Origin: Diplolepis rosae
Taxonomy: Eukaryota > Arthropoda > Insecta > Hymenoptera > Diplolepididae
Assembly: GCA_030998225.1 (NCBI GenBank)
Contig: JAPYXD010000250.1
Coordinates: 558,001-622,000, forward strand
DNA length: 64,000 nucleotides
Reading direction: 5' to 3'
Part shown: piece by piece, positions 23,901 to 35,900 of the stretch
How the letters are laid out: each line of letters starts with the position of its first letter
How positions within the stretch are numbered: position 1 is the first letter of the stretch
Made by a program: the position numbers and the translations under genes
Notes under the pieces: model-generated
The model's database searches: none
Told to the model about the DNA's origin: nothing
The model's input: the letters and a program-made list of their open reading frames with translations, nothing else

Positions 23901-26900
23901 TGAAGTTAACATCGCTAAAGTGAAGGAAGTGGTGACTGAAAATGGTCTTTCAAGTTTGAGAGAGATAGCCGCTGAATTTTCTGTGTCCCACGAATTGATT
24001 CGTACCATTTTAAAAGATTTGATGGGCATGAAACGCGTAGCTGCTTGACTAATTCCGAATGACCTGAATTTTCTTCAACAACTCAATCGCGTAAAGGCCA
24101 AAAACTCAACGAATATCATTGAACAACTACCGTATTAACCTGATATGACTCCGGCCGACATTTTTCTCTTTCCAAAATTGAAATGACTACTTCGAGGCAC
24201 CCGTTTTCAGTCGATAGAAGACATAAAAGAGAATTCGCGGCGAAAACTGAAGTCGATTCCGGAAAATGCGTTTAAAAAATATTTTGATGATTGGATTATT
24301 TGTTGGCATGAGTGTATTATTTCGGGAGGGGCCTACTTTGAAAGCGGTAAAATAAATTTGGATGAATAATAAATAGTTTTTGTTCTATTGTCTAATTCCC
24401 GGTACTTTCTTAACAGAATATATATAAGAAAAGGTACTAAAATGCTCTGATTTTTTTATGAGATTCTAATGAAAAGACTAATCAAAGCAGAAATTAGCTT
24501 AGAGGCACTAAAAGATTATTCAAGACTACAAAAACTGCAAAAAATAGCGTGTTGATCTTCAAGTCAGGTCAAGGTGATCCGGAAAATGATCGCAAGGCTA
24601 ACAGAATACGCTCACAGCATAAAAAAACCAGCAAACAAAATAATTAACCCGTAAGGCGTAGGAAAACACGCTACATGAGAGAGCAGCACTAAAAAAAAAA
24701 CCATTGAAAAGATCCAGACACAGAACCAGCACGTTCGGCCGTGGCCGAAGTCATGACCAAACTCTGCTACTTTATTTATTTTGACGTGGAAGACCGGCAA
24801 GACTAACTGGAATTGGAAAAATTTTGAGAATCTAAAATTGGAAATAATATTCTTATTCTCTGTTATTAATCTATATGAAGTTAGAGCCACAACCTGGGGC
24901 ATAGACATGCCTCTGCATGTAAGCAATATATCGAATCTATGCAAAAGTTGATTGGTTATTTCCATTGGTGACACTGATGCTTTAAGGGAAACAACGAAAA
25001 CAAAACAAAAACCGCACAATTTTCATTTATACATTAATATTTATTTTGTCGACTCCAAAGTAGGTCCCATTTGATACGATACATATATTCCAGCGTTTTT
25101 TCCAGTTTTCGAAACACTTTTTATAGGCACTTTCCGGTATGACCTTTAGCTCCTTGCACGAATTGTGTTTTATGGCTTCAATCAAGTCGAAAGGGGTACG
25201 CCGGAGCGGCAACTTTAGTTTCCGAAACAGAAAGAAGTCACACGGAACCAGATTTGATGACTCCGGTGGTTGATCGATGGTAGATGTAGCGTTTTTGGCC
25301 ATAAATGCGGTCATAACTGTCGCTCTATACTTCTTTATGCTTCAATACGGCCAAATAGTATTTCCTATTGACCGTCTGTCTTGTCTCCCTTTGTCCTTTA
25401 TTCTGATGACTGTTGACCTGTTTTCTTGTCAAACTCGTAGATCCATGTCTCGTCACCAGTTACAATGAGTTCCATAAATGTAGGATCAGAATTGGCGCGA
25501 TCTAGCATGTCTAAAGAGACCTGCTCACGGTACTGTTTTTTAAGAAAATTCAGCTCTTTTGAAAGAAGCCATGCAGCGACGCGTCTTATAACCAAAATAT
25601 CCATCAAAATCGAACGAACAGACTCTTCAGAGATGTTAAGGTAACGAGCTATCTCTCTTAAGCTGGAATTGCGATTGTCGAGCACAATTTTTTTTCACTT
25701 TTCCGATATTTTCATCGGTTGAAGAGGTCGATGGTCGTCCAGAACGAGGCATGTCTTTTACGATCTCTCAGCCCTCCTTGAACGCTATGTACTACTCATG
25801 AGCCCATGGTTTTGATAAAAAAGATTCACAATAAGCCGTTTTTTATATTTTTAGCGAGTCGGCGCACGAAATTCCATTTGCAAAACAAACTTTAAAGCAA
25901 CTCTTTATTCAATAATTTTGTTTATTGTAAAATTTGTAATGCAGTATTAAAGTGGACTGATTCAACCAACTGCTATAAGCAAACTGGTTGATAGATGGTG
26001 CTCATTGTTGGCATAGTCATTAAGTACAGTCCTAACAACTTACGAAAAAAAAGATTTTAAAAAAATGATTAGCGCAGGACTTTTGAATTACAAATTCTCG
26101 GTACTTTTTTGACATGATGTGTGCCTTTAAGCTTAAGATACATTAATGCCTTCATTGGAAAATGTTCGTTTTTTCACTGTACTACATTACAATACCATAA
26201 GTTTATCTTATTCTATAAATTTTACTCAGAAAATATTAAGAAAGAGATAAACTTACAGTATTGCCATCTTATAGAGTAAGAAGGTGGAAATTTTCGAACA
26301 GATATGTAAATGTTCCTCTAAAGGTGCAGACATACCTCGAAAAGCATACATTTTGCTTGCTTGCTCACGCAAAAATTTACAAGAGTAAAAGATATGAAGA
26401 AAATTCTGTCTCTTTCACTTGTGTGAGTTTCTGCGCAAGCAAGCAAACAAAATTCTTTATTTACGAAGTATGTCTGCACCTTAAGAGTTTTGAATCTCAG
26501 TCATTATAAAAGTAGCAACCAGCGGGAAATTTGAATTAATAATTTGTTTAATTTTTAAAAAATCTGGAATGGAAAAATTGAAAAAATTATTGATAATGAT
26601 ATTACAAGTTCTTTCAAAATATTATTGACATATATTAATTTTCATTTTCCCAGTCAGATACTCGTATTTCCCTGGTAATTCTCTGATAAACTTTTGTTCC
26701 CTAAAATGTCATTACTTTTAGTTATCTGTCTGAATTCAACCATACAGATATCTTATTTAGTGATGCCCTTCCTGAACACACGTGGCAAACATTTTTAGCA
26801 GGACGAAGCTATGGCAGATTCCTATTCTATCAAATCCACGTGATCTCACGTTTCCGCCCCTCTAGCATGCATATGTTCAGTAGGCTCATAAACACAGGTC

Positions 26901-29900
26901 TTCACAGGCTTCATTTTACATTCAGACGTAATTTCTAACGAAATTTTTTTTTCATTCCAACTTATTATGTCTCGACGTGCATAAAAAATAGTACAAAGCG
27001 TAATTTTGCAATTTTGCGATATATTCATGGAATAACTGCTCAAGAAAATATCAATATACCAAAATTTTGGGATCTATGTCATCAAGTATGTACGAGAAAA
27101 ATTGAAATCTATAATCAATAACTGCGTTAAAATTGTAAATTTTATAAAATTATAAATTATTATTATATTTATAAAATTAAGAATTTTTTCCTCGTTACGT
27201 GGAGACATGGGAAGTTTGCACAAGGCACTATTGCTTCATACAGACATTCAATGGCTATCTCACAGAAAAATGTTGTCAAAATTTTGTGAGTTAAAAGATG
27301 AAATAAAAATGTTCCCAAGTGAACATGCATCTAAAACGGCTTATGAATTAAATGATACAGATTGAACAATAAAAATGGCGTACCTGGCAGATATTTTTAC
27401 TCACTTTGATGAACTCAATGCCTATTTTCAAGTAAAAAATATCAATATCTTTAAAGTACAGAATAAAATTAATGTGGCTACTCTAAAATAAAAATTTTGT
27501 TTTGATTGTGTTACGTCAGAAACGCAACACTTCTCTTCTTTAAAGATTTTCTCCTTTTATGTTAGGATCAGAAGGATCCTTTGTAAGGGGTAAAGAAGAG
27601 TCAGTGAATAGGATGGGTTGATTATATGAAATATATTTATCAACATAAAATTAACGTTAAATAAGCTCCATGGAGATAGAAAAAAATATAAAAGATTCGA
27701 AGTTGGTACTAATTACCCTTGGTTGAAAGTAAGCTATTTATGATTGAGTTAAAATATTAATCAAAAATTTTAAACTTTTTCATTTTTTAGGTAGCAGTTA
27801 TTTCTTTTGAAGTAATTGCTTCCGTGGGAGAGTTTTTCCGTTTTTTGGCGCATAAATCACATTGAAAAACAAAAAACGTGCTTTGCACCTTTTGATATTA
27901 AAAATTTATTTATTTTATTATTAAAAAGAAAAATTTGTCAGAACATACTTCTAAATCTTTAGCCTTATAAAGTAGTTACAGGCAATGCAAACTGATTATT
28001 TTAAGATTGCAATACTTTACCGGATTGTCCTAGCTACATTTGTAGAGCGGCATTTTGTGTTACTGAATTAAAAATTACTAAGTGTGAAGTTGGAATTGTG
28101 ATTCGGGAAATTTGAAGCAGTGGATTATTCTGGATAACTAGATTTTGCATGACCTGGTTTTGAATTTGTAAAATACCATTTCTTTGTAGGATTTCGGAAT
28201 TTCACTGCACGTTTGCATTTTTTGTTTACCTCTTAGATTGCCTCACCGCTCTCGTCTTGTTGTGATTCATCACTTTTACCATTTTGGAAACCCATTCAAA
28301 AACAAAATCTCGTGGATAGTACATGTGGCTAACATTAAAATGTAACTCTAAAATGTGTTTATAAACTAAAATAATAGATTTTACTCCATTATTATCTATT
28401 TTTTAGTCTTCTTCATCAACATTCATAATGCCTGATGAGATTGGCAAACCTCGAACGAACCAACAATACGTCGCAAAATATGACTAAATGAAAAATTGTT
28501 AACTCCTATTTTAGCCTTATCGATAGTCAATTTATTTAGCTTCATAAAGACTGGAAATTTTTCGCAAGAGCTAATGTAATATCACTGTGTGTTAGTAACT
28601 TTACATACATAGTACGAGCTCCCCCTATCTCTTGAAAACCTACGTAGGATTTAAATGTTTGATAAAAAAGAATTTTCATTTTGTACTAATGTAATCACGA
28701 CCCGGAAAGAAAAAAATATATAGAAGTAAATGAAACAAGAATGAAAGTAATAAAACCAATTGTGTTTTGTAGACGATTGAAAATTTCGAAATACGCATTT
28801 TTTCGTATTTTGTAATGACTTATTTGCAGGAGTAAATCTACCTTTCAATGTAACATTCTGATTTCTTTGAGTATATTTTTCCCTTACATGCAATATTTTT
28901 TGATTGATTTGTAAGGAGTTTTTCACGTAACTAATTGGAAACCTGAAGTCGAAATAGCAGGAAAAAAATCGCTAATATAAGATGGAGAAATTAATTTGCA
29001 AAAAAATCCACATTTATGATTCATTTTAATTTTCATGACAAATTAATTTGTGATTGATATCGAATATTCATAAAGCGATTGTGAAAATGCTTAAATTTAT
29101 CTTCAAAACTTATTTATTCTCAATCGTCATACGAGTGCAGTATGATAAGTACCCGTGCTTTACGACTGGTGGCACAACTGGGTAAAAATCTGTCCGATTT
29201 AGAAAGGATACGGTCAACAGAATCAACGATATCGTATTAGCAGGCCGCTGGGTGGAAATCAGAGAGATTGCTAGCAGTTTGAACAGCTTAATTGAACCCG
29301 TGCACAACATCCTAGACGAAAAATTGGACAAGAGAAAGTTATCGGCGAGATGGATGCTACGTTTGCTCACAGTAGAACAAAAACGGAATCGCGTGACAAC
29401 TTTGGAACACGGTATCGTCATGTTTAAGCACAATCAAAAAGAGTTTCTGAGGTGTGACGTGACTGTTTATGAAAACAGTGAACTGCAACCGGCGGATCAG
29501 CTCCAAAAAAGACAAAGACGGTTCCATTAGCCGGGAAGATCATGACCACCTTTTTCTGAGATTCGTACGGCATTATGAGATCGATTCGAAGCTGGATTGT
29601 TAAGAAAACGGCCCCGTGTGATTCCATTTCATTTTTAAACATGAAAAAATGCCTCAGCGAAAAGCGGTTTTATTGAAACGAAGAGGTCATCACATATAAT
29701 AGACAATTTTTAATTTGTCGAGGTTCTTTATAAATGTGGGAGGCAAAAATTTTATTTGAAAGCAATAATGTAATATACAGGATATTTTAAAATAATTTTA
29801 AGGGGTCGAGATATCATAAGAAATACGCATCTTACGAAAAATATGTCCACAATAAAAACTTTTTATTTTGGAGGGGGAAAAGCGACTCCGCAACAATTTA

Positions 29901-32900
29901 TTCCAAACCCCACCCCCTGGGACCAGAGGGGCGCAACTTTGAAATTTCAAATGGAAACCTTGATTTGTTATCGCAGATTCAGATTTTCCATCAAAATATA
30001 CGTAATATGACGCTGCTATTACGAAAAATGAAGTTGTTGCTTATTTTAAGCAATTTTAGGATGTTCATCGAAAACAAGCACCCCGATCGTGAGAGGTAAG
30101 GGGATTCACCGAAATCAAGCATCCCAAAAGGAACAAACAACTACTATGTCCACGTCGTTGTCCCTAGGTAGATCTAAAAGTAGTTCTTAAAATTGAATCG
30201 ATTACAATTTTATGATCCTCCTGAGAACAGTCAACACGTCTTATTTATCTTTCGTTTGGAAGCGCAATCCTTGAAATAATCAAAAATTTCATTTTACATC
30301 ATTGCAGCTTCATCTGTAGCGAATTGAAAAAAAAATTCTAATAAAACTTACGTATTTTTTAATTAAATCGTTTTTCCCCTCAAAAATAAAATTTTTTTAT
30401 TACAGACATATTTTTCGTAGGATGAGTATTTCTTGAGATGCTTTGACGTCTCAAGATAAAAAACACCCTGTACAAAGCAAAAACTTATTGTGTCATATTT
30501 CGTATATTTATTTATCTTTGTCTATTATTTGGATTATCTTGATAATAATATAGTTGTATTTGCTACCTCAAACCTATTAGAAAAATAGTTGAGTAAAAGT
30601 ATTCGTTTTCAACTCACTCGATTATTGTTGAAAATGCAGCATTCAGCCACCCTTAACCAAAGCCTAGGACTGTTATGTAGCCTTTGAGATGCTTTCACAA
30701 AGCAGTCGAATGCTTTGATATTTTGTCCCGTGTACAAGTAACATACCCCTAAATTGTAAATTAGATCGTGGTATTTGTTCCCACCAAGAGTACACAACGG
30801 TTGCGAGGACATAGGATCTAGAAATTTAAGTTAATATAATTAGTTCAGCAAAGCACCATAGGAAAAAAATTCAAGTTAAAAATTATATTATCTCGGAAAT
30901 TTATTTATTGAGTTTGCAACAATATTCTCGATTCCAGTAGTAAAAGGTTTTCGATCTCTTTATTATTTTCAGAAACATTTATGATTGTCATTAAACAATC
31001 GAAAAGTTATAGGAAATAAATTAAGTAATTCTAAAAATAAAAACGCATTAAAATCCAACCAAAATATGACAAACGGGACAGATTAAAGATTAAAATTTCA
31101 CTTAATAGGTTAAAATTTCTTATAAAGCCTGCAGATTAATGTGGGCTAAAAATATTGTTTTGGAATCAAAAATTAAAAGGAATCTACAAGTTTGTATACC
31201 ATACCAGCAATTAATACTGAAAATTCAAGTTTGGTGAGAAAATTACTCAATTATCGCGAGGGTTTGGTTGATGTATGGTGATGATTCATTACTAATTACA
31301 CATGATTCCCTAACTGTATTTGTAATACTACGATTGTTCGATAAGTAGGGGCATAGTATAGAAGTTATTTTCACTCTCTAGGAACTTTTGGAGGAACACA
31401 CACCAAGTTTCAGCTAGATCGGTTTATTATTCTGTCATTGGCGTTCGTTCCAGGGGAAATCACAAATTAGAAGCATGAAATTTAGCAGATTGTTAAGCAT
31501 TTTTTTATACAATAATAATTATTCAATATTTTCTAAACTTAGAGGCTTATCTTACTTATCTTACATTCAAGTTCCTAACAAATATTTTTATTTTCACAGA
31601 AAAATTTTAAAATGCGGAGTTTTAGGACACTTTTCTGGGAAGGTCGTGGCGTGAGTTGAAAAACAGCAGGAACTGTAGCAACCGCATCGTTTATCTGAAA
31701 TATATGAAATTAATTTTTTTAGTAGTTAAGACTTATGGTTCCTATTTAAAATACAAAAAAAATTTAATTAAAAAATTACGGAAATGGCAAGCTAAAAGCC
31801 AAAAACGTGAAATCTTTTACAATAAAAAAATACTTTTTTTTAAGATGATTTTCAAAATCAATTTAGTTTAGACAGAAGGTAATAATATAATTAACATCTG
31901 TCCTAAATTTGAATAAAATTGGTTGAATATTTTTTGAGCTATCATTTCCGCCAATTTGAGGAATGTAGATTTCGAGAAAACGTCTTTAAAATTTCGACTA
32001 TTGATAAACTTCGAATATTCAATAATTTCAGTAACTTACCGGCTAATCTGCTATTCTTGGGCGATACAACAGTCGTTCAGTTTCTTCATGGAACTCATTT
32101 TGTTCTCATTGAAATAATGGTGCAAAAGTTTTGAAGCTGGGAAATAGGAACGAGAGCGTGTCCCGCCTCAAGAATTCAAGCATACCTGCAGCGCGTTCGA
32201 GTGCCGAGTGGAGATTGGTATATAGCATATAGCATCGAATAGAACTCGAACTTTGATATACAATTCCAGAATTGTATTTTTGAGATGTTAAATATCATTT
32301 TATAGAACAAAACAAATTTTATTATATTATATTTTTGATGATTCTTATTGGCGATACCCTCTAATTTGATCGAATCAAGCGATTTCTATAAAAATGGGTG
32401 AAAGAAAATGTTGTGTGATCAAACATTACTTTTTAAAAAGTAAAACGATATAGGAGACTAATGAGAAGCTTGATGAACATCTGCCATTGCAGTTGATTGA
32501 GCAGGTTCTTCTCGTCTGGACCACGATCATTCTCGCTTGATACTGTTGTAAACAATCTACGAGTGCCGTTATTTTGTCGTTGTCTGTTTTAATCGGTTGA
32601 CCTGAACATGGTGCATTTTTCAGATTGAAATTACCGGAACGAAATTTTGAAAATCAATTTTGGCACTGGCGTTCACTCAACACGTCTCCGCAAACTGCAC
32701 ACACCTTTTTTCTCGCTTGGAACTGCATTCATACAATCAATGCGATATGAAAAAAAAACACTACTCTTAAAAACAGACTTTAAAATGGTATATTATTTCA
32801 ACACTCTTTCAAAACTGATATTCAGTGCAAATTTTATTGGCAAATGAAATGTTCAATTTAAGAAACCGAAAAAATTTGGGCTTATACATTATTATATATC

Positions 32901-35900
32901 GGAACACGTTTTGTACCAAAAATGAGGTCGAGCTTTTCATTGATTTTAATTTGTTTCCAAAGTTACTCTCAAGAGTTAAGATACCATTAACTTTCACCTC
33001 AGCTTTATATCAATTTAAGTGAGCAGTGCCAGCCGTGAATAAGCCAAATATCTATGTTTTTTGTAATACGTAAGTGAAGATTTCATTATCTCGTTAAATC
33101 TACAATGAGACGACTTTAAGATTTTTCCAAATCAGCAGCCCCTTTTGGTAGTCTGAATCAGTTGATTTCCCATTCTACTAGCGACGTGGCAAAAAAGGAA
33201 CTGTTGGTATGCCAAGTCACTTGAAGAATTTTACTGATTTGATTTGAATGAAGTCATCGATCTCTTTTTTAACGAAGTTCGGAGATAATTTTTCGATAAT
33301 TTCATTGGGCAGATTATTCAAATCTCGGGCCGTCTCGGTGTTGCATGAAGAGAGAAAAGGACTCAATTTTCTCTTTAAAAAAGGTCAGTTTGAAACGTCC
33401 CGATCCAACCTTTCCTCCAGTAGGAGAACACGCTAGGAACGATGTGTTTTTGCACCAATTTGTCCCGAAGAGGCCAGAATTCTGGACAAGATGGATCGAT
33501 AATAACATTAGTGTATTATATTGTGTTATATTTTGAGCCTAATAATAAAAAACAGTCATTTGTTATCAAACATGGCTTTATTGTTTTTCAAAGTATTCTC
33601 CTTTATGATCTACACACTTTTGAATGCGTTTGAACATTTCTTGAGCATTTGTTTGCACCAATCGACCCTTGCACCTTATTGAGCTTTCGTCAAATTATGT
33701 GATCCAACGAGAAAAACTCTTTTTCACGACTAAATGTTCATGCAATATTTTATATATGCTGGTGAAAATAATGCCTGAGATTGCCTCAATATCACAGAAT
33801 GTCACATGACAATATTGCATCATCAGTTTTTGCACAGCATTAATTTTTCTGTCCCAATAACTGATTTTGGCCGATCTATACGAAATTCGTCGGTGAGCGA
33901 ATGGCGGCCACGATTAATCTCGTTATACCAGCGTTTCACAGTGGCATAAGATGGGGCTTTCTGGAAAAAAGTGGAAATAAGTTGATCGATGCATTCTTAT
34001 CTTGATAATCCACGTGGAAAGTCGTAATAAATTATCGCACGAAAATTTTCAAGAGAACTGAAGGTTGCCAAGGCTCAAAATATAAATAGTGCCCCTCGTA
34101 TGAGTAGTGAGTAGCACATTCAAATTTATTTTAAGAGCATCCCAAATCTGTATGATAGGCTATACTTAGTGCGATTCAGGTAATAAAATTGTTTCTTGTA
34201 GAGGTGCAATGAAATTCTTTAAATACAAGGACAAAGTTTGGAACGCAAGCCACACAGTACACAAGCGACGAACCGCCATTAACTTGAGGAACACATGGCA
34301 GGGAATAAACCATAAACGAAACACACGCTATAACGTATCAAATCGGACTCCCTGATTCAAGTCCTCTAGGAGACTTGTCGTTGCACTTTTCATTATAGAT
34401 AAATTGTTAAGCATCACCCGAAGTTTTGGATGAATGTTGACTAAGGTAACAAACCGGACTAAACTTTCGCAATTCGATAACATATATATATAAGACCGCA
34501 TATATGCATATATGTATGTAAACAAATAACGAAAACAAACGACAATTGTTTATATGCATACGTGCGTCCTTTTAGGTTTCCGAAAAACGAATGTAGAAGA
34601 AAAATGTAATGAGAAAAAAGCGTCTTTTAGGATATAGGTAAATCAAAAATCTTAGTGTATCGTTGAGACAAATGGATATAAAAAGGGGGTCAAGTGATAT
34701 AAATATTTTATTATTCAAAACGCAAAGCTTAAGCACAGAATTTCTGCGTTTTTTAAATAGTGCATTTCAATATATTGAATAAACTACAAGTGTTACTGAA
34801 TTAGTGCAATTTTTCTCACTCGCTCTTTCAGAAGTTGTCACGAATCCTGTGAAAGTAAGCGAGAAAAATATGACTAACCTAGTAACACTGAACTACAATA
34901 CACCCAGCTCCATGTGGGGTTGTTGATAAAGTTAAAGAAAAAGTTTTTATAAAAAAAGTACCTGAATCTTCGACTTGCACGCTTTTAATAGCTTGTTCAT
35001 GCTCCTCCAATGCTTTTAGCAAATAAAAACAAGCTAAGTTTGGTTTACCTAAAGCATGATGTATGCATGCCACATTGTTGTAGTACAAAACAGCAGCGGA
35101 TTCATCGCAGATTCTATCAAGTAATTATACATTTTAAATGATATTGATTAAAAGCATAGAAGAATAATAGAATGAAATTTACATTATGGAACTTACTTGA
35201 ATTTTCTTTGCTCCGGAGTAATGGTATTTAAGAGTATCATAGCCTTTTTACACTTCCCTCTTAAGTAATCCATATTAGCTGCCAAAAATATATTGAAGAT
35301 GTTCTACAAAAATAGTAATAAATTTAATTAATTAGTCGAATTTGAAATTTTAATACTGCCTACATTATCGGAGGAGTGTAGCTCAGTAGTCATAGCAGTC
35401 GACCGGTAATCGAAAGACCTAGGCTCGAATCCCAGCGCAGTCGAAAGCGTCTTTTTTCCACAGAAAGATTTTAAACTCTTCAAAAATAAATTTAATACTT
35501 ATAAATACTGCATGGATAGTTACGAATTTTTGAAGAAAATTACCATATTTGTTCCCATTGTCACTAATGTCTCCCATTCTTTTTTGCATAATTTCAACTG
35601 ATGCGTCATGAGGTATATTTTTATTCTGTACTTTAAAAGTGTCATTCGAAAAACATCATTTACAATATCAAAGCTATCTCTTGTCGGTTCCTTTTGTTCT
35701 TTAATAGATTTAAGCACTCCCTCTTTGTCAGTCGAAGATACTTTTGGTAATTCTGAAACTGCAAACTGCCTCTCGATATGATTGACCAAAGCTAAGGCTG
35801 TGTCTGGTTGTGCTGTTGCGATGTATAATTCAACAAGAAGTAAAGACACTTTTTGGGCAAGACTCTCTTCTGAAACTTAAAAAAAGAGGACTGTGAAAAA

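Noticed and set aside
24612..25019. 135-codon hydrophobic frame as a membrane protein gene
   Set aside because: No start context, splice sites or similarity; it is between two mariners and probably chance.
35371..35443. Possible functional tRNA gene with A and B boxes
   Set aside because: The acceptor stem does not pair, the T stem has a mismatch, and a related unit is dispersed at 43183; it is a SINE head.
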